DNA from: Rikenellaceae bacterium
GTDB taxonomy: Bacteria; Bacteroidota; Bacteroidia; Bacteroidales; UBA932
Direction of reading: 5' to 3'
DNA length: 12,823 nt
NCBI GenBank assembly: GCA_900771335.1
Contig: CAAGNP010000002.1
Coordinates: 1 to 12,823, forward strand
The translations under genes and the position numbers were made by a program. Shown piece by piece: positions 1 to 7,065 of this stretch (its first letter is position 1; each line of letters opens with the position of its first letter). A model generated the notes under the pieces. That model searched no databases and was not told the DNA's origin. It saw nothing but the letters and a program-made list of their open reading frames with translations.

Positions 1-1
1 A

Positions 2-214
2 GGAAACTGTCTGGACAATGCGATGATGGAGAACTTCTTTGGACTTATGAAGTCAGAGTTGCTATATTTGCAGGAGTGGGACAGCGTAGAGCAGTTCGCA
101 AAGGAACTGGTCAAGTACATACGCTACTACAATAATGATAGAATCAAACTGAGGCTAAAAGGACAAAGCCCGGTAAAATACCGAGCTTTGCTTGAATCTA
201 AGGTTGCCTCTTAA
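2..214 (+). CDS. IS3-family transposase (OrfB), C-terminal part, cut by window edge
   Basis: This is the last 70 residues of a DDE integrase-type transposase. The frame is open from the window edge, so the start lies outside. The motif GNCLDNAMMENFF is the IS3-family signature that carries the third catalytic acidic residue (the E of MMENFF). The tail YIRYYNNDRIKLRLKGQSP is the usual C-terminal end of IS150/IS3-group OrfB. In this family the protein cuts and joins DNA and is normally made by frameshifting from an upstream OrfA, which is not in view. A matching inverted-repeat end follows the stop codon within a few bases, so the right side of the insertion sequence appears intact. The family call is firm; the subgroup (IS150 or IS3) is an inference from motif memory. 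Confidence 0.93.
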   Translation, partial: GNCLDNAMMENFFGLMKSELLYLQEWDSVEQFAKELVKYIRYYNNDRIKLRLKGQSPVKYRALLESKVAS

Positions 215-218
215 TAAT

Positions 219-250
219 GTTAAACCGTCCAACTTTTGGGGGTCACATCA
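219..250 (+). mobile_element. Right terminal inverted repeat of the IS3-family element
   Basis: Just after the transposase stop comes a run containing ACCGTCCAACTTTTGGGGG and ending in CACATCA. This is the form expected for the right end of an IS3-family element, whose ends finish in CA. The left end is outside the window, so neither the pairing of the two ends nor a target duplication can be tested here. Unrelated chromosomal sequence begins after about position 250. Confidence 0.7.
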
Positions 251-288
251 TTTTGAGGACTTTTTTTATTGTTTTGATTTATCCGTTC

Positions 289-1125
289 CTAGAATCCGAG
301 GTTGTCGCCGTTGAGGATTTTGGTGAAGTGTGCGATGTGCTCTTCAAGTGCATATCCCCAATATTTCCATGAGTGGGTTGCTTTGCTCAAATGCTCTACA
401 TGTGGAACTTTGAGCTCCTCGCATTTGTCTGCAAACTCCTTGGTGCATACAGCGTAGAAATCCTCATATCCGCAGCTCACGATCAAAACTTTCTCAAGTG
501 CCTGAGGATAAGTATTTACATAGTTCTCAAGGCGGTATACGGCCGATTCCTCATTGTATCTGGTGTTTTCCGGGGTGTATTCCCCAAGTACCTGTGATAC
601 CCATTTGTCTATTAGATTGGTAGCATTGATATTGAGCACTCCGCTCATACTTCCTGCACTTCTGTAGTTTTCAGGGTGATCAAGGAAAAGGTTCATTGCC
701 CCATGGCCACCCATACTCAAACCGGTGATAAATGTGTACTCAGGATCAAGTTCATATTTCTCCTTCATAAGAGGCCAGAGGTCTTCATCCCAGAATTTCC
801 TGTATTGCATCCCTTCGGGTTTGTAGCTGTTAACATACCAGCTGTTGTAGAATCCGTCAGGGGTGATGATTCTGAAGCCTGTTCTGTCGCTTATCTCCTG
901 GAGATCGTATTTGTCGCTCCAGTTTTTATAGCAGCCCGACCATCCGTGAAGAAGGAAGAGGGTAGGGGTCTTTTCAAATTTGGCAGGTGTGTTTGGTGTG
1001 AATACCAGACATGTGTCATCACAGTGGAGATTGTCAGACGGGATGATGACCTTTTCCACTACATTTGTGGTCTTACAAGCAGTAAAAGCAAGTATTAATG
1101 TGAATAAAATGATAGATTTTCTCAT
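289..1125 (-). CDS. Esterase D-like alpha/beta hydrolase lipoprotein
   Basis: A 278-residue serine hydrolase of the putative esterase family (PF00756-like; relatives include tributyrin esterase, S-formylglutathione hydrolase and feruloyl esterases). The N-terminus is a lipoprotein signal with lipobox FTAC and acylated Cys17, so the protein is probably anchored in an envelope membrane. HGWSGC (60-65) fits the oxyanion-hole strand. The nucleophile elbow is GLSMGG with Ser137. Asp222 in CGYEDFY and His251 in ATHSW complete a plausible catalytic triad. The natural substrate is unknown; a short acyl ester or an acyl group on a polysaccharide is likely from the family. The start is an ATG. The gene is divergent from the HD-domain gene with only 47 bases between them. 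No hairpin terminator is seen between its end and the IS end. Confidence 0.88.
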   Translation of the reverse strand: MRKSIILFTLILAFTACKTTNVVEKVIIPSDNLHCDDTCLVFTPNTPAKFEKTPTLFLLHGWSGCYKNWSDKYDLQEISDRTGFRIITPDGFYNSWYVNSYKPEGMQYRKFWDEDLWPLMKEKYELDPEYTFITGLSMGGHGAMNLFLDHPENYRSAGSMSGVLNINATNLIDKWVSQVLGEYTPENTRYNEESAVYRLENYVNTYPQALEKVLIVSCGYEDFYAVCTKEFADKCEELKVPHVEHLSKATHSWKYWGYALEEHIAHFTKILNGDNLGF

Positions 1126-1150
1126 TTTTATGCGTTTTTATTTATCTTTA

Positions 1151-1158
1151 CAAAATTA
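1151..1158 (-). promoter_or_regulatory. Possible -7 box of the esterase gene
   Basis: On the minus strand this reads TAATTTTG, an exact match to the Bacteroidales -7 form TAnnTTTG, 26 bases before the esterase ATG. The nearest TTTG upstream is about 24 bases away rather than 19, so the -33 part is weak. A near-match facing the other way (TATCTTTA, 1143-1150) could serve the HD-domain gene. Confidence 0.4.
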
Positions 1159-1172
1159 GTAAAAATGGAATT

Positions 1173-3203
1173 ATGGAAGGGTCAAAAATCTTAAAAAATA
1201 GAAAAATATATATATCATTTGTCGTAGTACTTCTGATAACAGTATTGTTCTCCCCTATCTCCGGTAGGTTTGATTACCACTATCAGCTGGGTAAGCCATG
1301 GATGTATGAGACACTTATAGCCCCGGTGGATTTCCCTATCCTCAAGACAGACGAGGAGATGATACAGGAGAGGCGTGCCAAGGCTCTTGATGTGGTGAAA
1401 TATTATAATTTTGATTCCAAAGTGGAAGGGGCACAGTCTGCAGCTCTCACTGCTAAGCTCTCAAAGGCCAATATAAACTCGGAGTACCTTGTAACCCTTT
1501 ATGAGAATTTCAAAAATCTGTATACACGAGGTATAATTTCTGAATATTCGAACAATGAGATCGGTAAAGGGATGATTATCGTGGAAAAGTATAAGAGAGC
1601 TGTGGAAATACCTGAGAAAGAGGTTTTTGATGTTAGTTATGCTGTAGATTTTCTGAAGTACAGGATGTCTCTCGATTTTCCCCTTGAGGATACCGACTCC
1701 ATTTTTATAGCCAACAGGCTGGAGCAGTATATAGTGCCGAATCTCATATATGACCAGAAAAAGACAGAGCAGCTTCAACTCAAGGAGATAGACTATATAT
1801 CCCCTACAAAAGGTATGGTCTATACAGGAGAGCTTATAGTCTCCGAGGGTGAGATTGTAACCGAGGATGTTTATCAGCTTCTTCAGTCTTACAAGACAGA
1901 ATATGAGAGCTCCATTTCCCGTACAGGGCATCTTGGCGGACTTGTATTGGGCAGGTTCATTGTTTTTGCTATGGTGCTGGCCATGCTTTTTGCGACCATC
2001 TATTTTACAAATATATGGGTATTCAAAGGTTTCAATAGGTACTTTTTCATATTGCTTCTCTTTACTATGGTCATTTTTATTACCACTTTGGTGAGTGAGA
2101 AGAATCTCCTGCTGTTATACATGGTCCCTTATTCCGTGTTTGCGATGTACCTGCTGGCATTTTATAAGAATGCCTTTGCGTTCCCGATGTATGTTCTGAT
2201 CCTTCTCCCTCTGTTTCTGATATCGTCTGACGGTATGGAGCTATTCTTTATGAACCTGGCAGCGGGTACTGTCCTCTTCGTGTCGCAGAAAAGGATCGGG
2301 CTGGGGTGGTTCCAGTTTGTAAATGCATTCTTCATATTCTCCGGACTGATAGTCATATATATAGCATTCAGACTTCTGTCAAATGGTACACTATCTACTT
2401 TTGATCCTAAGATTGTCTTCTATCTGGCAATAAACTCTTTCCTGGTAGTGTTCGCTTATCCGATGGTATTTCTTTTTGAAAAGATATTCAAATTTGTATC
2501 TGTCTCTACCCTTAAAGAGTTGGCCGATACAAACAATAAAGTCCTTTTGAACCTTTCAGAAGTGGCTCCGGGTTCATTCCAGCACTCGCTGCAGGTGGCA
2601 AATCTGGCATCATCAGCTGTGCGGGAGATCGGAGGAAATGACCTGTTGGCAAGGGTAGGGGCGTTGTATCACGATATCGGTAAGGTGAGGAACCCCCAAT
2701 GTTTCGTGGAAAATCAGGCTCCCGGCATCAATTATCACCAGGGGCTTTCACCTATGGAGAGTGCTAAGCAGATTATCAGACATGTGGATGATGGTGTGGA
2801 GATCGCCAAGAAGGCAAATCTTCCGGAGATAGTGATAGACTTTATCAGAACTCACCACGCAAAGAGCCAGACACTCTATTTCTATAATGTATATTGCAAT
2901 AACGGCGGTGATCCTGAAAATAAAGAGCCTTTCACATATCACGGGGCATATCCACACTCCAAGGAGCAGGTAGTGGTCCTTATGGCAGATGCTGTAGAGG
3001 CCGCTTCCAGAACTCTACAGGAGTATACAGAGGAGAGCATTTCGGCTTTGGTGGAGAAGATTATTGCTGCCAGACTGGCTGAAGACCAGCTTGTGGAGGC
3101 TGAAATCTCAATAAAAGAGATAAATACTGTCAAAGCTATGTTTAAGGCACAACTTATGCAAATGTACCATGCAAGGATAGCATACCCTGATAGAAATAAA
3201 TAG
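1173..3203 (+). CDS. 7TM-HD membrane phosphohydrolase (PgpH-type, probable c-di-AMP phosphodiesterase)
   Basis: A 676-residue membrane protein with the architecture of the 7TM-7TMR-HD family. It has one N-terminal membrane helix (about 11-28), an extracytoplasmic domain (about 30-250, 7TMR-HDED type), seven hydrophobic segments (about 256-440), and a cytoplasmic HD domain. Metal-binding HD residues are visible: His471 in FQHSLQVAN, His500-Asp501 in YHDIGK, the THH at 560-562, and Asp606 in MADAVEAA. PgpH in Listeria and relatives in other bacteria hydrolyse cyclic di-AMP, and this is the likely role; in Bacteroidota it is inferred from the family. The start ATG fits the short basic stretch before helix 1. 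The stop lies 29 bases before the tmRNA, so read-through into ssrA is possible. Confidence 0.9.
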   Translation: MEGSKILKNRKIYISFVVVLLITVLFSPISGRFDYHYQLGKPWMYETLIAPVDFPILKTDEEMIQERRAKALDVVKYYNFDSKVEGAQSAALTAKLSKANINSEYLVTLYENFKNLYTRGIISEYSNNEIGKGMIIVEKYKRAVEIPEKEVFDVSYAVDFLKYRMSLDFPLEDTDSIFIANRLEQYIVPNLIYDQKKTEQLQLKEIDYISPTKGMVYTGELIVSEGEIVTEDVYQLLQSYKTEYESSISRTGHLGGLVLGRFIVFAMVLAMLFATIYFTNIWVFKGFNRYFFILLLFTMVIFITTLVSEKNLLLLYMVPYSVFAMYLLAFYKNAFAFPMYVLILLPLFLISSDGMELFFMNLAAGTVLFVSQKRIGLGWFQFVNAFFIFSGLIVIYIAFRLLSNGTLSTFDPKIVFYLAINSFLVVFAYPMVFLFEKIFKFVSVSTLKELADTNNKVLLNLSEVAPGSFQHSLQVANLASSAVREIGGNDLLARVGALYHDIGKVRNPQCFVENQAPGINYHQGLSPMESAKQIIRHVDDGVEIAKKANLPEIVIDFIRTHHAKSQTLYFYNVYCNNGGDPENKEPFTYHGAYPHSKEQVVVLMADAVEAASRTLQEYTEESISALVEKIIAARLAEDQLVEAEISIKEINTVKAMFKAQLMQMYHARIAYPDRNK

Positions 3204-3210
3204 AATTTGC

Positions 3211-3218
3211 TATCTTTG
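3211..3218 (+). promoter_or_regulatory. Probable -7 box of the ssrA promoter
   Basis: TATCTTTG matches TAnnTTTG exactly and lies 15 bases before the mature tmRNA 5' end, directly after the stop codon of the HD-domain gene. No TTTG is found at the expected -33 distance, so strength cannot be judged. The mature 5' end would be made by RNase P trimming. Confidence 0.5.
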
Positions 3219-3232
3219 CGACCTGATAACCT

Positions 3233-3628
3233 GGGGATGTTTTGGATTTGACAGCATATGACATCGGAAGGTAAGCACGTCGAGCGTCGTAGCCTTGCTC
3301 GCTAATCTCAGACTACAAGCCTATAAATGGCAACGAATCTTATGCACTCGCTGCGTAGTCTGCCAAGCACACTACCTTAATCCTCGCCGCCAAGGCTGCG
3401 GCGACGACGAGTATCCCGCCGGACTTTAAGTCTGCTATGGCCGGCACTAGGGGTATCATCCAAGCGGAATGCGGATACTGATTTCTCTAAGGTATCCTAA
3501 GACTCAGAGGATAAGGGTAAGGTAGTTTGTCCTTTAGCAGCCTTGCCCCGACAACCACTAAAGGAATAAGCGTGTAGAAAGCCTTTGGGTGCTATGTTTG
3601 GACGGCGGTTCGAGCCCGCCCATCTCCA
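3233..3628 (+). ncRNA. ssrA: Transfer-messenger RNA (tmRNA)
   Basis: The tRNA-like ends are clear: GGGGATG at the 5' end pairs with CATCTCC at the 3' end. The 3' part has a T-arm with GGTTCGAGCCC, and the 5' part has the tmRNA-typical TTTTGGATTTGACAGC. The internal tag frame runs from 3329 to 3358 and reads GNESYALAA followed by TAG, the class of tag known from Bacteroidales (ending YALAA). GC-rich hairpins between the tag and the tRNA-like end (for example TCGCCGC paired with GCGGCGA around 3383-3404) fit the pseudoknots. The RNA rescues stalled ribosomes with SmpB and marks the unfinished protein for proteolysis. CCA is not encoded (the genome reads ACGA), so it must be added after transcription. 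The exact 3' end is placed at the discriminator A. Confidence 0.96.
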
Positions 3629-3666
3629 CGAGAAAAGGGAGCCAATTTTGGCTCCCTTTTCTCGTG
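3627..3666 (+). terminator. ssrA: Perfect 17-bp hairpin terminator fused to the tmRNA 3' end
   Basis: CACGAGAAAAGGGAGCC (3627-3643) and its exact complement (3650-3666) enclose a six-base loop AATTTT. The left arm begins inside the last bases of the tmRNA acceptor stem. There is no T-run after the stem; a T4 lies within the right arm. A precursor folded this way would compete with the acceptor stem until processed. Confidence 0.75.
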
Positions 3667-3685
3667 AAGATATTTCTCCCCCCAG

Positions 3686-3799
3686 TCAGCAATCGCTGAC
3701 GGCCCCCGATGGGGGCATATGCCGACCGTTCGTTTCACTCAGGTCGGGTGCCATCGCTGCTTCAATCTGCTATGCAGATCTCGCTGACGCGAGTGGCAC
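3686..3799. repeat. Run of short perfect hairpins downstream of ssrA
   Basis: Four hairpins follow closely on each other. TCAGC/GCTGA is at 3686-3699 and GCCCCC-gat-GGGGGC at 3702-3716. An outer stem GTGCCA (3748-3753)/TGGCAC (3794-3799) encloses ATCTGC-tat-GCAGAT. No convincing protein is encoded here; the open frame across 3585-3893 starts inside the tmRNA. The tract may be a REP-like intergenic repeat or an untranslated RNA. Nothing else identifies it. Confidence 0.45.
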
Positions 3800-3852
3800 G
3801 GTGCTGATGCACCTTCTGTTTATGAATGTACGGTATGGATTGTATTTTATTT

Positions 3853-4052
3853 TATTGCTGTGCCAAATGAGTGAGCACGGTGTTAATTTATAACTCGCTG
3901 ATAATTAATATATTGACTTTTTAAGGCGTGCTCATACCCCGCCCAGTAAGGGGGATTAAGCACGCTTCTATTTTGTAATAGATTGGTTCTTAGTGAATTA
4001 GCTTTTTGAGATGTACTCACTGAGTTGGTGAGGTCCGAGTGAATCAACGGAG
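3853..4052 (+). repeat. Repeat family 1, copy 1 (MITE-like, terminal inverted repeats)
   Basis: About 200 bases repeated in the same orientation at 8863-9062. The match keeps the same register through most of its length, and both copies begin TATTGCTGTGCCAAAT. Within it, CCAAATGAGTGAGCAC (3863-3878) is an imperfect inverted repeat of GTACTCACTGAGTTGG (4013-4028). A central hairpin pairs GCGTGCT (3926-3932) with AGCACGC (3959-3965), with CCCC/GGGG inside. Termini of this kind suggest a miniature inverted-repeat element moved by a transposase elsewhere. The nested stems would also suit an RNA. Confidence 0.8.
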
Positions 4053-4156
4053 GTCCGAGTGCCAAAGAAAAATTGAAAAACAAATGAAATACCTGACTTT
4101 TGGATGAGACACTTGTTTAGATAAGTGAAATAGTTTTTTAAGTTAGGTTAAGTCGG

Positions 4157-4201
4157 ACAAGCCCTGTAGTCTCTGGATGAGGTTGCAGGGCTTGTTTTTA
4201 T
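4157..4201 (+). terminator. Hairpin terminator with T-run
   Basis: ACAAGCCCTG (4157-4166) pairs perfectly with CAGGGCTTGT (4186-4195), and a T-rich tail follows. It faces rightward but has no obvious gene just before it. It could end read-through from ssrA or from a transcript of the repeat element, and it insulates the padR-like gene from upstream transcription. Confidence 0.65.
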
Positions 4202-4228
4202 ATATCACAACAAATGTTTGAATATTTA

Positions 4229-4259
4229 TTTGGAGGAATAAATATTTATATTACCTTTG
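4229..4259 (+). promoter_or_regulatory. Bacteroidales promoter of the padR-membrane protein operon
   Basis: TTTG at 4229-4232, a spacer of exactly 19 bases, then TACCTTTG at 4252-4259: a full match to TTTG-N19-TAnnTTTG. The regulator ATG lies 45 bases beyond. The AT-rich surroundings contain AATATTTAT-type half sites that could be an operator, which would fit the self-repression usual for PadR regulators. Confidence 0.75.
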
Positions 4260-4303
4260 TATTATACAAGATGTTTAATACATAAAGAATAATACTATTA
4301 AGT

Positions 4304-4669
4304 ATGGATAAAAACATTATGATTGATGAATTGCTTAATGCATGGGAAGAGACTTACAAGAAAGGTCAGCTTACATTTTGGGTATTCCTGGCATTACAAG
4401 AGAGCAACAAATGTATGGAAGAGATAAAAGAGTTTGTGGAGAAGGCATCTGAGGGGACAATGACCTGTGAAGAACAGAGCCTTTATCGCAATCTGAGGAA
4501 ATTCCAGAATCTGGATATAGTTGCATATGACAGTAAGAAGGTAAGTAAAGGTCCCGACAGGAAGTACTATTATCTTACTCCAACCGGCAAGGAACTGTTC
4601 AAGCGTTTTGTAGAACGCAATATCATGATATTTACAAAAGAATCAATTATTAACCTTTTAACACAGTAA
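4304..4669 (+). CDS. PadR-family transcriptional regulator
   Basis: A 121-residue winged-helix regulator. KKGQLTFWVFLAL (about 18-31) is the typical first helix region. EQSLYRNLRKFQNLDI holds the recognition helix, and GPDRKYYYLTPTGKELF forms the wing and the start of the last helix. PadR proteins are dimeric repressors that often respond to small toxic compounds or cell-envelope stress. They commonly sit in two-gene operons with the membrane protein they control, as here: the next gene begins three bases after this stop. It lacks the long C-terminal dimerisation coil of large PadR members, so it belongs to the short subfamily. The ligand cannot be told from the sequence. Confidence 0.85.
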   Translation: MDKNIMIDELLNAWEETYKKGQLTFWVFLALQESNKCMEEIKEFVEKASEGTMTCEEQSLYRNLRKFQNLDIVAYDSKKVSKGPDRKYYYLTPTGKELFKRFVERNIMIFTKESIINLLTQ

Positions 4670-4672
4670 ATT

Positions 4673-5086
4673 ATGAGAGTATTTACACAAAGATTAGGAC
4701 AATTTGCAATCAGTGCATTGATATTTACCGCTGCATTCAGATATGCGCTTAACCTGGCTGTTGGGAAGGAGAGTCTTGCTGCAACATTGGGCTGTTCCAT
4801 AATATATTTTGGGTTGATGTATTTGGCCGGATGGTATTTTGGAAGCAAAGATACTGTTGAAAATGAGATCCATGACATTGGATTCCGTTACCACTTCATT
4901 ACATATCTGTTATGTATTGCACTGGGCTATGCATCATATTATATTGGCTGGAATACAGAAACTATAAAATCAATGAATATTGGTGCAATAGCATGGGGAA
5001 TAGGTTTGGCAATACATTTTATCTTTTTCTTGCTTGCTCAAAAGAATGCAATCAAGGGATATGCAAAGGAGGAGATATTTCAGTAG
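4673..5086 (+). CDS. Four-helix membrane protein, partner of the PadR regulator
   Basis: A 137-residue protein with four hydrophobic segments (about 9-29, 35-56, 74-93 and 105-125) and a charged loop between helices 2 and 3 (GSKDTVENEIHD). I do not recognise a named family. Small membrane proteins of this kind regularly follow short PadR genes and are thought to be their regulatory targets, possibly acting in envelope stress or export; that role is inferred from context only. It starts three bases after the regulator stop, so the two are almost certainly co-transcribed and perhaps translationally coupled. Its stop is 14 bases before the first 251-bp repeat, which may mark the end of the transcript. 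Confidence 0.8.
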   Translation: MRVFTQRLGQFAISALIFTAAFRYALNLAVGKESLAATLGCSIIYFGLMYLAGWYFGSKDTVENEIHDIGFRYHFITYLLCIALGYASYYIGWNTETIKSMNIGAIAWGIGLAIHFIFFLLAQKNAIKGYAKEEIFQ

Positions 5087-5100
5087 AATTCAATAAATCG

Positions 5101-5351
5101 GCGTTGCTCAGTTTATGTTGTTCCACTCTCTACGCACTAAAGTGCTTTGTTCATTACACAACAACACTCAGCAACCTGTTATATATTTGGTGGAGGGCAA
5201 GAGTGTTGTTGCTCCCGTGGTACTCATTTGGGAGAAGACCGACAAAGGCGGTCTCTCCCTTATCACTCGCACCACTCCCACAAAACAACACACTTGCCTA
5301 CAGTACTCCGTAGCAAAATGAGTGGGTTGAAATTATCTCAGCAGTGGTGAG
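5101..5351 (+). repeat. Repeat family 2, copy A (251 bp, hairpin-rich)
   Basis: This 251-base unit recurs inverted at 6630-6880, about 80 percent alike by eye and of equal length. Pairing in this copy includes GTTGCT (5103-5108)/AGCAAC (5170-5175), GTTGTT (5117-5122)/AACAAC (5160-5165) and GCACT/AGTGC (5134-5145). A second arm has GTGGT/ACCAC outside GGGAGA.GACCG/CGGTC.TCTCCC (5230-5259). The unit ends in CTCAGCAGTGGTGAG. All three frames look partly open, but the copies differ by compensating indels that shift frame, so it is not a conserved protein. It behaves like a structured RNA or a miniature mobile element. Confidence 0.8.
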
Positions 5352-5362
5352 GCAATTCCAAT

Positions 5363-6493
5363 TTACATAAGGAACTCCATCAATTCGCTTGGTGTGATGC
5401 ATTCGAATCGGGCATCCGGATATGCCGCTTTGAATTGCGATGGTGCACCTACTCGTTTGCCAATCTTTCTCTTTATTTCAAATCCGGTCATTACACCATC
5501 CTCTATTTCGATCAGGTCAACTTCTTTCTTCTGCTGGGTTCTCCAGAAGTAATGTTGTACGAATGTCCGTCCTGCATATTCGTTTCTCTTGAGACGCTCT
5601 GCAATTACGAAGTTCTCCCACATATGACCAAGTTCCTCTGGTGATCTGAGGGATACCGGTGCCATATTTCCTATTACGCCATTGCGGATACCCATATCCC
5701 AAAAGTAGAGTTTGCGGGCAAATTTCAGCTCGTTGCGCTGGTTCTTGGCGTACGATGGGAGTGTAAAAATTATATAACTTCTTTCTAGAATCTCTATATA
5801 GCGTTCTACAGTCTTAGCATCTATGCCTACGAGTCCGGCAAGTTCAGTTGCTGAGACAGTGGAACCAATCTGGAATGCAAGCGCCTGAACCAGTTTGACG
5901 AGTTTATCAGGCTTGGCGATGTTGTTTTCCTCCATGACATCTTTATAGAGATAGCTGTCTATGAGTTCCTTGAGAACTTCTTTTTCATCGCCAACAGAAG
6001 TTACGACTTCGGGATAATAGCCATAGATAAGTCTGTGGTCAATCATTCTTGATTCTTCCAAAACGCTTGTGTCATCTGCCATTTCTTTGAATGACAGAGG
6101 GTAAAGTTTGAACTCTCGCTTTCTTCCGGTTAAGGACTCGTTTACTGCCTCAGCCAGCTTGAAGGCAGAGCTACCGGTTACAATGATTTTCACATCTTTG
6201 AATTTCTCGGCTACAATCTTGAGCATATTGCCGACATTCTCTATCTTCTGAGCCTCGTCAACAAATAGGAAGTTATTGTTTCCAATAAGAATCTTCATCT
6301 TGGCCTCATCGACATTTACAAACATAGTCTGCACATCTGTGTTGTCACCATTGATTTCCAGGACTTTTGCATCTTTCGGAATTATAATATCTGCAAGAGT
6401 TGATTTACCTACTTGGCGCGGTCCCATTATAGTTACTACTTTTTTCTTTGCAAGGGCATTGGTTATCCTCTCCTCTATGGCTCTTGTGATCAT
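5363..6493 (-). CDS. AAA ATPase with DUF4143 domain
   Basis: A 376-residue AAA_14/DUF4143 ATPase, counted from the ATG at 6493. Walker A is GPRQVGKS (24-31), Walker B FLFVDEAQ (75-82), and a sensor-like VTGSSAF lies at 105-111. The C-terminal DUF4143 part ends in EVDL (324-327) and FEIK (338-341), the D...ExK spacing of a PD-(D/E)xK nuclease-like fold. A longer frame starts at a TTG (6520), but that codon overlaps a good -7 box, so the ATG is preferred. These ATPases occur in many copies in Bacteroidales and their biological job is not settled; a role in DNA handling or defence is guessed from the domains. The gene is alone, enclosed by the two inverted 251-bp repeats. Confidence 0.9.
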   Translation of the reverse strand: MITRAIEERITNALAKKKVVTIMGPRQVGKSTLADIIIPKDAKVLEINGDNTDVQTMFVNVDEAKMKILIGNNNFLFVDEAQKIENVGNMLKIVAEKFKDVKIIVTGSSAFKLAEAVNESLTGRKREFKLYPLSFKEMADDTSVLEESRMIDHRLIYGYYPEVVTSVGDEKEVLKELIDSYLYKDVMEENNIAKPDKLVKLVQALAFQIGSTVSATELAGLVGIDAKTVERYIEILERSYIIFTLPSYAKNQRNELKFARKLYFWDMGIRNGVIGNMAPVSLRSPEELGHMWENFVIAERLKRNEYAGRTFVQHYFWRTQQKKEVDLIEIEDGVMTGFEIKRKIGKRVGAPSQFKAAYPDARFECITPSELMEFLM

Positions 6494-6517
6494 GGTGTCA
6501 TTATTTTTAGTCCTGTG

Positions 6518-6525
6518 CAAATATA
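6518..6525 (-). promoter_or_regulatory. -7 box of the ATPase gene
   Basis: Read on the minus strand this is TATATTTG, an exact TAnnTTTG match, 24 bases before the ATG at 6493. It rules against the upstream TTG start, which would sit inside the promoter. No TTTG stands at the exact -33 distance. Confidence 0.55.
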
Positions 6526-6530
6526 TATAA

Positions 6531-6592
6531 ATTCCGTAAATATTAAAAGATTTACGGAATGGATTCCTTAAAAATTATAATATTTGCGGAAT
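6531..6592 (-). promoter_or_regulatory. Operator-like palindrome with extra half site upstream of the ATPase gene
   Basis: ATTCCGTAAA (6531-6540) and TTTACGGAAT (6551-6560) are perfect inverted arms ten bases apart. A third half site, TTTGCGGAAT, follows at 6583-6592. The palindrome sits immediately upstream of the -7 box, where the -33 element would be, so a bound protein would block RNA polymerase. Related sequence recurs at 9450-9469 and 12328-12358. The binding protein is unknown; self-control by the ATPase is one possibility. Confidence 0.6.
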
Positions 6593-6629
6593 TATAAAGT
6601 GATATGTCTTTTGATGGCCAGCCTAAATT

Positions 6630-6880
6630 CTCAGCACTGCTGAGACAATTTCAACGTACTTATTTTGCTACAGAGCGCTGTAAGCAAGTATGTTGTTTTG
6701 CGGGAGTGGTGCGAGCGATAGTGAAAGACCAGCTGCAGCGGTCTTCTCTCAAATGAGTAGCACGGGAGCAACAATATTCTTGCCTTGCACCAAATATATA
6801 ACAAGTTGCTGAGTGTTGTTGTGCAGGGAACGCAGCACCTATAGTGCTGAAGGACCGGAACAACATAAACTGAGCAACGC
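6630..6880 (-). repeat. Repeat family 2, copy B (251 bp, inverted relative to copy A)
   Basis: The minus strand of this stretch aligns with 5101-5351 from end to end, starting GCGTTGCTCAGTTTATGTTG. Hairpin positions are kept while their bases differ: the first hairpin is AGCAC/GTGCT with a changed loop, and the second keeps AGACC/GGTCT. The terminal motif here is a perfect palindrome, CTCAGCA-G-TGCTGAG. With copy A it encloses the ATPase gene and its promoter, with the GCGTTGCTCAG ends outermost on both sides. Confidence 0.8.
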
Positions 6881-7065
6881 CACAATTATTCTATATCTTC
6901 CCCAAACATATCTTCTAATTTCTTTAAAATTCTAGTTTGAATTTCAACTAATAACGTTTTAAAAAATTCTTGTATTTCAGATTCTAATCCTATTTGATAT
7001 TCTATTGTCTCCCATCTAATATTATTATCATATTGGGTCTTTCCACCATCTACAACCTCATTATT

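Noticed and set aside
3585..3893. 102-codon frame running from the tmRNA into the hairpin tract
   Set aside because: It starts inside the tRNA-like domain of ssrA and crosses a strong terminator.
3883..4083. 66-codon minus-strand frame in repeat family 1 copy 1
   Set aside because: The stretch is dominated by repeat hairpins, and no protein family is recognisable.
4912..5350. Three overlapping open frames (68-133 codons) across repeat copy A
   Set aside because: The inverted copy B shifts frame in the middle through compensating indels, and no single frame is conserved; the conserved signal is hairpin structure.
6631..6885. Minus-strand frames of 84 and 68 codons in repeat copy B
   Set aside because: Same reason as for copy A: the two copies agree in the start and end but not in the central frame, so coding is unlikely.
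5087..6890. Target-site duplication at the outer edges of the ATPase cassette
   Set aside because: The flanks (AATAAATCG on the left, CACAATTATT on the right) share no clear direct repeat.
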